From assembly GCA_964358485.1 (NCBI GenBank), contig CAYHPY010000018.1, positions 1-52,240 of the forward strand: 52,240 nt of DNA, read 5' to 3'. Source of the stretch: CAYHPY01 sp964358485. GTDB lineage: Bacteria > Elusimicrobiota > Elusimicrobia > UBA1565 > UBA9628. A program made the position numbers and the translations under genes. Below the pieces are notes generated by a model. The model ran no database searches. It saw nothing but the letters and a program-made list of their open reading frames with translations, and was not told the DNA's origin. Below, in pieces: positions 7,622 to 16,536 of the stretch (position 1 is the stretch's first letter; each line of letters opens with the position of its first letter).

Positions 7622-9666
7622 TGGTTCCGGGAAAACTCCTCAGAATCGCCCTGGCCTCGTTCGGCATCCTGGCCCTGGAGCTGGCGTTCATCCGCTGGGT
7701 CGGCGGCCAAATCCGGGTCTTCGCCTATTTCAACAACCTCGTTCTGATCGGCTGCTTCCTGGGACTGGGCCTGGGAACCGCGCTCGGCGCGCGGCGGACG
7801 GGCTTGGGCCGCTGGGTGGTCCCCGCGGCGGCCCTTTTGTGCCTTCCCCTGGCCTTCTCCGGGGAGCTGGGCATCATGCACATGCCTCTGCCCGATCCCG
7901 CCATTTTCCTGTGGGGGGCCGACCGCTCGGCCCGCGGGGCGGTGGATTTTCTCCGCGTCATGGGAGTTCTCCTGGCGTTTTTCACCGGCTTGGCGGGGGT
8001 GTTCACCTTGGCCGGAGCGGCTCTCGGGGAATTATTGGCCGACCAGGAAGGGCCTCGGGCCTACGCGGCCAACCTCTTGGGCTCGCTGGCGGGGGTGTTG
8101 ATTTTCTCGGGGGCGACGGCTCTGAGCGCCCCGCCTCCGGTCTGGCTGCTCCTGGGAACCGCGCCCTTCGCGCTCCTGGCGCCGGGACCGCTGGCGGGAG
8201 CGTCCGTGCTTCTGGCCGCCGCCCTTGGGCAAGCCTCGGTCCGGGGGGCCGTCTTCTCCCCCTACAACCGCATCGACCTGGAGACCGGGGAGCTGGGGGC
8301 CACGCTTTCGACGAACCGGGATTTCCACCAGTACATGCACGACCTCTCCGACCCGGCGCTCGCCGCGGCGGGGCGGGACACTCCCTTGCGGCGGGCCAAG
8401 GATGAATTCCGGCGGGTGTACGACGCCCCGCTTTCGATCGGCTCCGCCCGGGGGAGCGCCTTGCTCATTGGGGCCGGGACCGGCAACGACGTCCAGGCCG
8501 CCCTGAGGCAGAATTTTTCGCGCGTGGTCTCGGTGGACATCGACCCCCGGATCGTCGGGCTCGGCCGCCGTCTTCATCCGGAGCGCCCCTACTCCGATCC
8601 CCGGGTGACGGCGGTGGTCAACGACGCACGCGCCTTCCTGGAAACCTACCGGGGTCCGCCGTTCGACGCCGTGAGCTACGGCTTCGTGGATTCCCACGCG
8701 ATGTTCAGTTCCCTCTCGACTTTGCGCTTGGACAATTACCTCTACACGGAAGAGGGCCTGCGGGCCGCCTGGCGCCTGGTCGCGCCGGGCGGGCACATGG
8801 CGGTCACTTTAAGCCTGCTGGCCGGGGATTGGTTCGCCGCCCGGCTGTATTGGACCATCGCGGGGGCGGCGGGTGTCGAGCCCGCGGTGAGCCTGCACGG
8901 CCTGCACCAGGGCGCGACCTTTATCGTGGCCAAGGACCCCGCGCTCTTGAAGGGGCCCGCCGCCGCGCGCCTGGGCTTTCAGCGCCTGCGGGCCGACAGC
9001 CGGGCCTCCACCCGGACTTCCCGGGACGATTGGCCTTTCCTTTATTTAAAGCCCGGGGTCGTTCCGTGGGCCTACATCTGGATTTTGTCCGGCCTCCTGG
9101 CCGTGACCGCCGTCAGCGCCGCTTGGGTGTTCGGGAAAGGGCGGCTGGCCTCGCAGTTCGAGCCGGTTTTGTTTTTGATGGGCGCCGGTTTTCTGCTTCT
9201 GGAAACCAGGGCGGTCACGAGTCTTTCCCTGCTTTTCGGTTCCACCTGGGTGGTCAACGCCTTCGTTTTTTCGGGCGTGCTGGTCGTCGCCCTCGGCGCC
9301 AACGCGCTGGCCGCCGTCCGGGGATCCCGGAATCTGGAAAGGCCGGCCTTTATCGGACTCTTGGCGACCTTGCTTCTCCTGTGGTGGGTGGACCTGGGGT
9401 CTTTTCAAGGCTGGTCCTTCCTGGCCCGGGGCGCGGCGGGGGGCCTGCTCAACGCCCTGCCGGTGTTTTTTTCCGGCATCATCGTGTCCGCCCGTTTGGC
9501 CCGGTCCCGGGACCTGGGCGCGGCCCTGGGATCCAACCTCCTGGGTTCGGTGGTCGGGGGCTGCCTGGAATATTGCTCCATGGCAATCGGCCTGAGGGGT
9601 CTGGTGCTCCTGGCTATGGCGGTTTACGCCGGGGCTTTCTGGGCCTACGGGAAAAGAACTACCTGA
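7621..9666 (+). CDS. membrane-embedded spermidine synthase-like protein
   Basis: 681 aa from a GTG at 7621 that overlaps the preceding TAG by one base. The N-terminal part (to about residue 215) and C-terminal part (from about 480) are hydrophobic multi-helix regions. Between them lies a Rossmann-type SAM/aminopropyltransferase-like domain: LLIGAGTGNDVQAAL (glycine-rich loop), VVSVDIDPRIV (acidic ribose-binding position) and FDAVSYGFVDSHAM. Such membrane-fused spermidine synthase relatives are widespread, but their substrate is usually unproven. The polyamine-synthase Asp gate motif is not obvious, so a different reaction is possible. It converges with the minus-strand gene at 9659, overlapping by 8 bp. 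Confidence 0.72.
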   Translation: MVPGKLLRIALASFGILALELAFIRWVGGQIRVFAYFNNLVLIGCFLGLGLGTALGARRTGLGRWVVPAAALLCLPLAFSGELGIMHMPLPDPAIFLWGADRSARGAVDFLRVMGVLLAFFTGLAGVFTLAGAALGELLADQEGPRAYAANLLGSLAGVLIFSGATALSAPPPVWLLLGTAPFALLAPGPLAGASVLLAAALGQASVRGAVFSPYNRIDLETGELGATLSTNRDFHQYMHDLSDPALAAAGRDTPLRRAKDEFRRVYDAPLSIGSARGSALLIGAGTGNDVQAALRQNFSRVVSVDIDPRIVGLGRRLHPERPYSDPRVTAVVNDARAFLETYRGPPFDAVSYGFVDSHAMFSSLSTLRLDNYLYTEEGLRAAWRLVAPGGHMAVTLSLLAGDWFAARLYWTIAGAAGVEPAVSLHGLHQGATFIVAKDPALLKGPAAARLGFQRLRADSRASTRTSRDDWPFLYLKPGVVPWAYIWILSGLLAVTAVSAAWVFGKGRLASQFEPVLFLMGAGFLLLETRAVTSLSLLFGSTWVVNAFVFSGVLVVALGANALAAVRGSRNLERPAFIGLLATLLLLWWVDLGSFQGWSFLARGAAGGLLNALPVFFSGIIVSARLARSRDLGAALGSNLLGSVVGGCLEYCSMAIGLRGLVLLAMAVYAGAFWAYGKRTT

Positions 9667-11335
9667 GCCTGCAGCGGGAGGGCTCCGCCTCCCTCCGCTC
9701 CCGTGGCGGCAGACGGTTCAAATTGGCGCGGGCCCGGGTGTCGTTGGGCGCCAGACGCAGGGCCTCCTGGAAGCTGCGGCGCGCCGTTTCTGGACAGCCG
9801 ATTCCCGCCAAAGCCAGCCCGAAATTATTGTGGGCGTGGGCGTTGCCCGGTTCCAGGATCAGCAATTCCCGGTAATAGTCGAGCGCCGGCTCGAACCGGC
9901 TCTGGCTGGCGAGGGCGGTGACGAGGTTGGCCCGGGCGCTTCGACAAGTCGGGTTGGTGTCGTAGCGCAGGCGCCAGGGCTCGATTTCCCCGGGGTCTCC
10001 CCCGGAACGCGCGTACTCCGCCAGCCGGCGCTGGGCTTGGACGCAGATCGGATTAATCGCCAGGGCTTCCTCGAATCGGACGGCCGCGGCGGCGACGGCG
10101 CCCCGTCCGATGAGCGCCGTTCCCAGGTTGTTGCGGGCGATCGAGGAGCGCGGTTGGACCGCGGCGGCGTGGGTCCACAACGTCTCGGAATCGCGCCAGC
10201 GGAGCGTCTGTCGGGCGGTCAGCGCCGCGAGCGCCAGGACCAGGAGGACCGCTCCGGCGGCCGCCCGGCGGCCGGACTCGAGCGCGCGGCCCAGGCCCGC
10301 CCCCGCCAGCAAGGCCCAAGGCAGGCAGGGAAGATAGGTGTAGCGGTCCGCCGCGATTTGAGGCCCGGACTGGGTGAGCCCCAGCACGGGGGAGGCGGTG
10401 ATCGCGTAAATCAGCCAGGCCGCCGCCCACTCGGGCCGTTTTTCCCGAATGCGCCAGCAGAGCGCGGTGATCCCGAGGACCCCGGCCGCGGTGAGGGGGA
10501 AGGGGAAGGACCGGGGATCGAGTTGGAAAGGAAGTTCGTAGATCGGAGATAGGCCGACCGGAAGCAAGGTCTTGGCCAGGTAAAAGCACAGGCCGTAGCC
10601 GCACTGGGCCAGGCGGGCCCAGAGCCCGTGTTGCTCCCAGCTCCAAAGCGAGCGCCCTCGGGCCTCGCCCCCGAGGGCGATCATCGACATCGCGCCCGCG
10701 GCCAGGGCGAAGGGGACCAGCCCCCGGAGGACCTTCGGGGCGCAACTCCGCCAGGACGCCCCCGTCAGCCGGCGCAGCGGAAACCATTGCAGGACCAGCA
10801 AGGACGCGGGCAAAGTCAGCGCGATGGCCTTGGAGAGCAGGGCCAGGCAGTATAAGCCCACGCTCGCGGCCCGCCATTTCCCCGATTCCTGCCCGCGAAG
10901 ATAGGCCAGGACGGCGGCCAAGGTGAAGGTCCCGCACAGGACGTCGCGCCTCTGGGCGGCCCAGACGACGGACTCGACTCTCAGCGGGTGGACGGCGAAG
11001 ACCAAGGCGGCGAAGGCGGCGGCGGCCGGGCCTCCGTTGAGCAGGCGCGCGGCCAGGAAAAAGACCAGGGCCGCGTTGAGCGAATGAAGGAGGATCGTGG
11101 TGAGATGGTAGCCGAGGGGATTCATGCCCCAGAGCGTGTAGTCCAGGGCGTAGGTCAGCCAGACCATGGGCTGGTAGTGGCTGCTCAATTGGGCGGTGAA
11201 CATCCAGCGGAGGTTCTCCAGGCCAAAACCCCGGTACCAGGGATTCTCCAGAAGGTAGATCGGGTCGTCCCAATTGACCCAGGTGTTTCCCAGGGCGGGC
11301 AGAAAAGGGAGCGCCGCGGCCACCGCCACGGCCAA
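9659..11335 (-). CDS. TMTC-like membrane glycosyltransferase with C-terminal TPR repeats
   Basis: 558 aa. The N-terminal segment has the motif NTWVNWDDPIYL, with the acidic pair in the first loop that is typical of GT-C/PMT-type transferases, and WLTYALDYTLWG. Many hydrophobic helices run to about residue 370, then a TPR region from about 385 to 545 (RNNLGTALIGRGAVAAAAVR, AHNNFGLALAGIG). This architecture matches the TMTC/PMT-TPR family of polyprenyl-phosphate sugar transferases, acting at the periplasmic face. The TTG start at 11335 is chosen because an in-frame stop lies 15 nt upstream. A paralogue is at 14839-16536. Confidence 0.7.
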   Translation of the reverse strand: MAVAVAAALPFLPALGNTWVNWDDPIYLLENPWYRGFGLENLRWMFTAQLSSHYQPMVWLTYALDYTLWGMNPLGYHLTTILLHSLNAALVFFLAARLLNGGPAAAAFAALVFAVHPLRVESVVWAAQRRDVLCGTFTLAAVLAYLRGQESGKWRAASVGLYCLALLSKAIALTLPASLLVLQWFPLRRLTGASWRSCAPKVLRGLVPFALAAGAMSMIALGGEARGRSLWSWEQHGLWARLAQCGYGLCFYLAKTLLPVGLSPIYELPFQLDPRSFPFPLTAAGVLGITALCWRIREKRPEWAAAWLIYAITASPVLGLTQSGPQIAADRYTYLPCLPWALLAGAGLGRALESGRRAAAGAVLLVLALAALTARQTLRWRDSETLWTHAAAVQPRSSIARNNLGTALIGRGAVAAAAVRFEEALAINPICVQAQRRLAEYARSGGDPGEIEPWRLRYDTNPTCRSARANLVTALASQSRFEPALDYYRELLILEPGNAHAHNNFGLALAGIGCPETARRSFQEALRLAPNDTRARANLNRLPPRERREAEPSRCRLR

Positions 11336-11360
11336 GGCGACGCGCGCGCGGGTCAGGGGG

Positions 11361-11837
11361 TTATCCTTTATAGCGGCCCTTGAAGCTTTTCTCGGCTTCG
11401 CGGGCCAGGTCTTTTTTCTTGAGGTCGGCCCGCTTGTCCGGGCCCCGTTTGCCTTTTCCCAGCGCCAGGGCGACCTTGGCCCAGCCCCGCTTGAAGTAGA
11501 GCTCCAGGGGGACCAAGGTCATGCCCTTGGTCTGCAGGCGGCCCTGGAGCTTGGCGATCTCCGGGCGCCGCATCAGGAGCTTGCGCGTGCGCCGGGGGTC
11601 CGGGGGATCGACCGTGGTGAAGGCGTAGGGGGGAATGTATAGGTTGTAAAGGAACATTTCCGCGCCCTCGGGCCGGGCGAAGCACCCGTCCAAAACCCCT
11701 TGCCCCGCCCGGAGGGATTTGACCTCGGAGCCCAGCAGAGCCAGGCCGGCTTCGTAGACCTCCAGGATCTCGTAATGATGCCGGGCCTTGCGGTGGGTGG
11801 CGACGACGATTTTGTCGGGCAACGGCTTCTTGGGCAT
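11361..11837 (-). CDS. smpB: SsrA-binding protein SmpB
   Basis: 158 aa, normal length. The conserved core ARHHYEILEVYEAGLALLGSEVKSLRAGQ and the C-terminal basic tail (KGKRGPDKRADLKKKDLARE) identify SmpB, which brings tmRNA to stalled ribosomes. The ATG at 11837 is chosen over an upstream extension that would enter the tRNA-Leu gene. On the minus strand a CATAAT hexamer ends 4 nt before ATG and a perfect TATAAT ends 15 nt before it. No tmRNA gene is seen in the window. Confidence 0.95.
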   Translation of the reverse strand: MPKKPLPDKIVVATHRKARHHYEILEVYEAGLALLGSEVKSLRAGQGVLDGCFARPEGAEMFLYNLYIPPYAFTTVDPPDPRRTRKLLMRRPEIAKLQGRLQTKGMTLVPLELYFKRGWAKVALALGKGKRGPDKRADLKKKDLAREAEKSFKGRYKG

Positions 11838-11841
11838 AAGA

Positions 11842-11858
11842 ATTATGATAGAATTATA
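11842..11858 (-). promoter_or_regulatory. -10 boxes upstream of smpB, also facing tRNA-Leu
   Basis: On the minus strand a perfect TATAAT occupies 11858-11853 and a second CATAAT 11847-11842, so the smpB mRNA would have a leader of only a few nt. The AT-rich 25-bp spacer also has to hold the promoter for the divergent tRNA-Leu. No convincing -35 element is seen. Confidence 0.5.
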
Positions 11859-11862
11859 ACAC

Positions 11863-11945
11863 GCGCAGGTGGCGGAATGGCAGACGCGCACGGCTCAGGA
11901 CCGTGTGGCCGCAAGGCCTTGGGGGTTCAAGTCCCCCCTTGCGCA
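11863..11945 (+). tRNA. tRNA-Leu (anticodon CAG)
   Basis: Acceptor stem GCGCAGG/CTTGCGC with discriminator A, D-stem GCG/CGC, anticodon stem CACGG/CCGTG enclosing loop CTCAGGA (anticodon at 11896-11898), a long class II variable arm and T-arm GGGGG/CCCCC with TTCAAGT. The 3' CCA is not encoded; TGA follows the discriminator. A T6 run just after the gene may help termination. Confidence 0.96.
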
Positions 11946-11971
11946 TGATTTTTTAGAGGGGAAACGGGGAT

Positions 11972-11985
11972 GTGACCATGGTCAC
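11972..11985. promoter_or_regulatory. 14-bp perfect palindrome upstream of the pilin promoter, candidate operator
   Basis: GTGACCATGGTCAC is a perfect dyad whose right edge is 12 bp upstream of the -35 box of the pilin promoter. GGGA/TCCC flank it imperfectly. The position suits an activator or repressor site; the binding protein is unknown. Confidence 0.4.
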
Positions 11986-11997
11986 TCCCGGGACCTA

Positions 11998-12026
11998 TTG
12001 ACAAAACCGAGGCGAAGGGTTAAACT
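11998..12026 (+). promoter_or_regulatory. sigma-70-type promoter for the pilin gene
   Basis: A perfect -35 TTGACA (11998-12003), a 17-bp spacer and -10 TAAACT (12021-12026). Transcription would start near 12033, giving a leader of about 94 nt before the pilin ATG. This is the only textbook two-box promoter found in the window. Confidence 0.7.
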
Positions 12027-12126
12027 TCTGAATGGTGAGAGCAAGCCTTCCGTTGACATGCTTAAAGCTGCCGATCCGGAATCTTTACCCTTCATCTATT
12101 ATACCGGCAGCAAAGGGGGTATGTTA

Positions 12127-12567
12127 ATGAAAGCAAAGCAAGGTCGTAAGTTCGGGACTTCGGGGTTCACGCTCATCGAGCTGATGATCGTGGTTGCCAT
12201 CATAGGTATCTTGGCGGCTATCGCCATACCGAAGTTCGCGGAACTCATCCGTAAGTCGAGCGAGGGAGCCTCCAAGGGCAATCTCGGTTCGATTCGGTCC
12301 GCCCTGAGCATCTACTACGGCGACATGGAAGGGTTGTATCCCTCCCAGATGGCGTCGTTGACCGTCTCAGGCAAGTACCTGGCGACCGTCCCGGTGTCTA
12401 AGGCTCCGAACTACCATTCGGATTCTTCGACCGCCGAGGAAGACGCCGCGCCGTCCGACGGGAGCGGTTGGCACTACAACAACGTCAACACGAACAGCAA
12501 CTTCGGGACGATGATTGTAAACTGCACCCACACGGACACGAAAGGTAGCATCTGGACGGGATACTAA
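12127..12567 (+). CDS. pilA: type IV pilin-like major pilin candidate
   Basis: 146 aa. A short basic leader ends in TSG, followed by the class III cleavage site and the pilin helix FTLIELMIVVAIIGILAAI with Glu5 of the mature protein; helix 1 continues to IPKFAELIRKSSEG. The C-terminal part is small, Ser/Thr/Asn-rich and has one Cys. ATG 12127 is preferred over ATG 12121 because a GGGGG Shine-Dalgarno (12115-12119) sits 7 nt before it. The gene is monocistronic: promoter at 11998 and a strong terminator after the stop. Prepilin peptidase lies next downstream and a PilB end at the window start. It could be a minor pseudopilin, but the dedicated promoter and terminator suggest high expression. 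Confidence 0.88.
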   Translation: MKAKQGRKFGTSGFTLIELMIVVAIIGILAAIAIPKFAELIRKSSEGASKGNLGSIRSALSIYYGDMEGLYPSQMASLTVSGKYLATVPVSKAPNYHSDSSTAEEDAAPSDGSGWHYNNVNTNSNFGTMIVNCTHTDTKGSIWTGY

Positions 12568-12591
12568 TCCCGGACGGACTGAAAACGGAAC

Positions 12592-12626
12592 AGAGGCCCG
12601 CCCGAAAGGGCGGGCCTCTCGTTTTC
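12592..12626 (+). terminator. rho-independent terminator after the pilin gene
   Basis: A 12-bp perfect stem AGAGGCCCGCCC / GGGCGGGCCTCT closed by a GAAA tetraloop, followed by CGTTTT. It lies 25 nt after the pilin stop and just before the prepilin peptidase ATG. Confidence 0.88.
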
Positions 12627-12636
12627 CGCTGATTCG

Positions 12637-13407
12637 ATGGAATTCCTCGTTTTTTGGTTGGGCTTGGTCCTGGGAAGCTTTCTCAACGTGGTGGCCCACC
12701 GCGTCCCCAAGGGCGAGTCCGTGGTCCGCCCCCGCTCCCGTTGCCCCGCCTGCAAGGCCTCCATCGCCTGGCACGACAACATCCCCCTGCTGAGCTACGC
12801 CCTCCTGCGCGGCCGCTGCCGCCGCTGCCGCAAGCCCATCTCCGCCCGCTACCCCGCCGTCGAATTGACCATGGGCCTGCTGGCCTGGGGCCTCTGGCGC
12901 CGCTGGGAGGCCGACCCGGTCTGGGCGGGCTTGGCCACCCTCGCGGCGGGAGCCCTCCTGGCGGTCACCCTGATCGATTGGGACACCTTCATCATCCCCG
13001 ACGAGCTCTCCTTGGGCTTATTGGCCGCCGGGTTGCTCATCGCGCCGTTTAACCCCTACTTCGCGAGCGCGTCCTGGCTGGGCTCCCTTTCCCGCGCCTT
13101 TATCGGCGGGGTGATCGGCCTGGGCATGTGCTGGGGGGTGGCCGCGGCCGGGGAGTTCATTTTCAAGCGCGAGGCCATGGGGGGCGGGGACATCAAGCTC
13201 CTGGCGGCCGTGGGTGCGTGGACCGGCGGCCTGGGGGCCTTCGACTGCATGATGGTGGGCTCGGTGCTGGGGGCCGCCTACGGCGTGCCGTTGTTGTGGG
13301 GGGGCAAGCTCAAGCGCTACGATCCGATTCCGTTCGGTCCTTTTTTGAGCGCGGCGGCGGTGTTCAACCTTTTTTTCCGGCTACCGCTCGGGTACCCTTT
13401 TCTTTAG
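12637..13407 (+). CDS. pilD: prepilin leader peptidase/N-methyltransferase
   Basis: 256 aa. Integral membrane aspartyl protease of the A24 family that cuts the GFTLIE leader and methylates the new N-terminus. The methylase-domain zinc cysteines are CPAC (36-39) and CRRC (61-64). The two catalytic Asp sit in TLIDWDTFIIPD and in GGGDIKLLAAVG. Its start lies immediately after the pilin terminator, so it needs its own or read-through transcription. The 3' end overlaps the convergent gene at 13364-14842 by 44 bp. Confidence 0.95.
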   Translation: MEFLVFWLGLVLGSFLNVVAHRVPKGESVVRPRSRCPACKASIAWHDNIPLLSYALLRGRCRRCRKPISARYPAVELTMGLLAWGLWRRWEADPVWAGLATLAAGALLAVTLIDWDTFIIPDELSLGLLAAGLLIAPFNPYFASASWLGSLSRAFIGGVIGLGMCWGVAAAGEFIFKREAMGGGDIKLLAAVGAWTGGLGAFDCMMVGSVLGAAYGVPLLWGGKLKRYDPIPFGPFLSAAAVFNLFFRLPLGYPFL

Positions 13408-14842
13408 GGCGCCGAGAGACCCTGAGCAATTTCCAACCGTTTTGCGGCGGAGCCCCTTCAAACAGCCCATACGCCTCGAAAAACGGCTTCCACCCTTCCA
13501 ACTCCAGCGTGTCCGAGGTGACGAAAACCGGCTCTCCCGCCGCGGCCAGGGCATCCAGGCGCTTGGCCAATTCCTCCTCGCGGCCCGCGAAATAGCGGAC
13601 ATTCAGGGGCCTTCGGTGGGCGAAATAGGGGTAATAAACCTGATCCACCGTCAAAGCAACCAGCCAGGCGTTCTCCGGCACCAGGGCTCTCAGGCTGAGG
13701 GACTTCTGGTAATGGACATTGGCCGCGGGGTCGATCCTTGGAATGATGAGGCGCGTCGCGTTGAAATGCCCCGCCGCCACGGCCCAGACGGCGACGCAGG
13801 TCCAGCCGTACTTCCAGCGGGACGCCGCCAGGCAGGCCAGAAACCAAAGCGGCGCCAGGTCGCTGATCCGATAGACCATGGTTTGGGGTTGCCAATTCAT
13901 ATAAAGGACGGCGTAGCCCGCGATCCATAAAACCGCAAAGCGGGCAAGCCGTCCTTTGTCCTCTCTTGTTCGAATTTGTTCCGTTGCCCCTATTGCCGTT
14001 GTTAAAGCCGTTCCTGATAGAATCCAGGCGAGCAACCGTTCCGTTCCCCCGAAACCATCGCCATCCGAATAAATTCGGATTGTCATTTTAATCCACAACC
14101 AAACATTCCCCGCCGAATACCCGCCGATCCAATTGAACGATCGGTCCTTTCCCAGCGCCGCGCTCCCCAGAAGCCAGAGCCGGAGCTCGTCGAAGTTTGC
14201 GGGGCGCACGCACAAGGCGCCCGCCAGGGCGTAGGCGGAGGCGACGACCAAGCCCAACGCGAGGAGAAATCCCCGCCAGCGCCGCCGGTCCCCGGAGGGG
14301 CCGGTGGCTAAGGCGTAAAGGCAGGCCGGGACGAAAAACAAGTGCCCCACATGCCCGAGCGCGGCCAGGGCCAAAAACGATCCCGCCAGGAGCGGCCGGG
14401 GCTTGTCCGCCAGGACCTCCTTGGCCGCCAGGAGCATGAAAAGAGCGCCCAGCATGTACACCTGGGCTTCCAAGCTCCAGAACCACCAAGCGTAGGAGGA
14501 GGCCAAAGCCATGCCTCCGGCCAGCGCCGCCCAGGGGCCCAGGCCGACCTGGAGCAGGAGCGCGGCGAAAACCCCCACCCCGGCGCCGCCGAGCAGGCTG
14601 TCCAAGGCGCCCAGCAAGGGAAGCGATGGCCCCGAATAGCCGAGGAGTCCCCAGAGCCGGGCCAACATCAGGGCGATCGGTCCATAGCCGAGATGATTGC
14701 CGTGCACGAGGTGGGCCCAATCCCCGAGGTCGACGGCGATGGCGCAGGCGACCCCGTCGAAATTGAAGAAGTGGGACGGGTAGCAGAGATAAAACAGGGC
14801 GGTGGCCGCGCCCAGCCACCACGGGAGCGCCTTGCGGGTCAT
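13364..14842 (-). CDS. polytopic membrane protein, GT-C/PMT-like (function unknown)
   Basis: 492 aa from ATG 14842, which overlaps the upstream gene's stop (ATGA). The N-terminal two thirds are hydrophobic helices with the motif NFDGVACAIAVDLGDW and a paired HGNHLGYGP; the C-terminal 130 residues look soluble, periplasmic. Organisation is like DUF2723/PMT-type proteins but no clear catalytic acidic pair is seen, so I do not assign activity. Two sections (about 13.97-14.12 kb) have lower GC than neighbours. The end overlaps pilD on the other strand by 44 bp. Confidence 0.6.
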   Translation of the reverse strand: MTRKALPWWLGAATALFYLCYPSHFFNFDGVACAIAVDLGDWAHLVHGNHLGYGPIALMLARLWGLLGYSGPSLPLLGALDSLLGGAGVGVFAALLLQVGLGPWAALAGGMALASSYAWWFWSLEAQVYMLGALFMLLAAKEVLADKPRPLLAGSFLALAALGHVGHLFFVPACLYALATGPSGDRRRWRGFLLALGLVVASAYALAGALCVRPANFDELRLWLLGSAALGKDRSFNWIGGYSAGNVWLWIKMTIRIYSDGDGFGGTERLLAWILSGTALTTAIGATEQIRTREDKGRLARFAVLWIAGYAVLYMNWQPQTMVYRISDLAPLWFLACLAASRWKYGWTCVAVWAVAAGHFNATRLIIPRIDPAANVHYQKSLSLRALVPENAWLVALTVDQVYYPYFAHRRPLNVRYFAGREEELAKRLDALAAAGEPVFVTSDTLELEGWKPFFEAYGLFEGAPPQNGWKLLRVSRRPKEKGTRAVAGKKG

Positions 14843-16536
14843 CGGCCCTCCAGGGGCGGGCTGAGAAGCGCGTTCAAGGTGTTTCGAGCCCACGGGGCCA
14901 TGGGGTCCTGCGGCGCCGATTTCAAAAAGCGGTCCAGGTGCTCCGCCGCGTCCACGGGTTTTTTTTCCAGAAGAGACAATCGGGCCAGATTGTAATGGGC
15001 CCGCTCGTCCCAGGGCCGGAGCGCGAGGGCCCGTTCATGGGCCTGCCGCGCGGGGCCGGGGCGGCCCAGGCCTTCCTGGATCACGCCCCAAAGCACCCAG
15101 TAGTCCGCAGAGGAGGGATCCCGCTCCAGGGCATTTTTCAGGCGGGCCTCCGCCTCTTTTTTATTTCCGCGCTCCCAGGCCCGAAGGGCCAGATTGTAAT
15201 GCGGGTGGCTGAGCTTGGGGTTGAGCGAAATCGAGCGCTCAAGCAGCCGGACTCCCTGCGCGTCATCTCCACCCGACAGGAGTTCCGCGCCCAGGGCGGA
15301 ATGGGCGCGGGCGGAGCCCGGATTACAGGAGACCGCCGCCCGGTAATAATCCAGGCTGGAATTCCAGGTTTTGGCCCGGGCGGACGCGCTCCATCCTTGC
15401 CAAAGAATTAAAAGCCCGGCCCCGGCGAGGGCGGCGGCCTTGGAGCGGGCTTGGACCAGGCGGTAAAGTCCCGCCAGGCCCGCGCACAGCGCCAAGGCGG
15501 GAAAGTAGAGAAAGCGTTCGGCCCCGATCGTGTCGAGGGACACGACAAGGTGCGTGGTCGGCAGCAAAAATAGAGCGGGCCCCGCGGCCCAGAACGACCA
15601 GGGGCGTCGGCGGGCGAGGCCGTAAAGGATCGACCCGCCCGCCAGAATCAGCGCCGCCAGGCAGGCCCAGGCCGCGGCGTCCCCCGGACCGGAGTCGGGG
15701 ATCAGGGGTCTGGTGAAATCCGAACAGAACTCCGTGGCGGCCGCGGCGGGGACGGCGTAGTGGAGCGCGAAAAATTTGGCCCAGGTCAGGACGGCGTCCA
15801 GCGGCGCGGTGGCGGCGAAATACGCCGCGCCCCCATGGAAAGGCCGGTCCAGGACGGCCAGCCGCACGGCGAGCGCGGCCGCCCCGGCCCCGGCTAGACC
15901 CGCGTAAACGCCCCGGCGCCGGGCGGACCAGGGGAGCAGGCCGTGGAAAACCCAATCCCCGAGCGCCAGAAAAAAAGGAAATAAAAAAGTGTGCTCTTTG
16001 GTGAACGCGCCCATGAGGAAAAGCAGGACGCCCCCCGCCGCGCGGGGCCGGACGGGATCTTCCAGGAGGAGCCAGGCTCCCAGGATGAAAGCGGCCGAAA
16101 GCAGTTCCGAGCGGCCGGTCAACGCGGCGGCGGCCTCCACATGGACGCCCAGGACGGCGAAAAGCAGGGCTCCGGCCAGGGCGGCGTCCGCGGGAAAGCG
16201 GCGGCTCAGGACCTTGAGAACCAGGAAACCCGCCAGGAAGTGGATCAGTAGATTGGCCGCCCGCATCGGGGCCGCCCGCATGCCGAAAAGCGCGGATTGT
16301 CCCAGGAAGGAGAGCATCAGCAAAGGGCGCAACTCCGAGACCGGGGCCGCGGAACCTTGGGCCTGCTCCCAATAGCCGGTGGCGGCCACGGCGGGGGCGG
16401 CGCTCCAGCCGCCCCGGAGCAGGGCGTTTTCCTGGATGATCCAGCGGTCGTCATGGATGAAGTCGGCGCCCGGGACCCAGCGGCCGTAGACGGCCAGGCA
16501 CGCGGCCAAGAGCGCCAGGGCGGGGCGCCAGGTCAT
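14839..16536 (-). CDS. TMTC-like membrane glycosyltransferase with TPR repeats
   Basis: 565 aa. It begins with a membrane anchor and VPGADFIHDDRWII (the first-loop acidic pair of GT-C transferases), then about a dozen hydrophobic stretches, and ends with about four TPR units from residue 395 (SARAHSALGAELLSGGDDAQ, HPHYNLALRAWERGNKKEAE, ERAHYNLARLSLLEKKPVDA). It has the same architecture as 9659-11335. Probable protein O-glycosylation from a lipid-linked sugar. Overlaps both flanking genes by 4 nt. Confidence 0.7.
   Translation of the reverse strand: MTWRPALALLAACLAVYGRWVPGADFIHDDRWIIQENALLRGGWSAAPAVAATGYWEQAQGSAAPVSELRPLLMLSFLGQSALFGMRAAPMRAANLLIHFLAGFLVLKVLSRRFPADAALAGALLFAVLGVHVEAAAALTGRSELLSAAFILGAWLLLEDPVRPRAAGGVLLFLMGAFTKEHTFLFPFFLALGDWVFHGLLPWSARRRGVYAGLAGAGAAALAVRLAVLDRPFHGGAAYFAATAPLDAVLTWAKFFALHYAVPAAAATEFCSDFTRPLIPDSGPGDAAAWACLAALILAGGSILYGLARRRPWSFWAAGPALFLLPTTHLVVSLDTIGAERFLYFPALALCAGLAGLYRLVQARSKAAALAGAGLLILWQGWSASARAKTWNSSLDYYRAAVSCNPGSARAHSALGAELLSGGDDAQGVRLLERSISLNPKLSHPHYNLALRAWERGNKKEAEARLKNALERDPSSADYWVLWGVIQEGLGRPGPARQAHERALALRPWDERAHYNLARLSLLEKKPVDAAEHLDRFLKSAPQDPMAPWARNTLNALLSPPLEGR

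Noticed and set aside
12053..12058. Second TTGACA as another pilin -35 box
   Set aside because: No -10 hexamer at 16-18 bp spacing.
11869..12120. N-terminal extension of the pilin reading into tRNA-Leu
   Set aside because: It would encode tRNA sequence; the promoter at 11998 and Shine-Dalgarno before 12127 support the short form.
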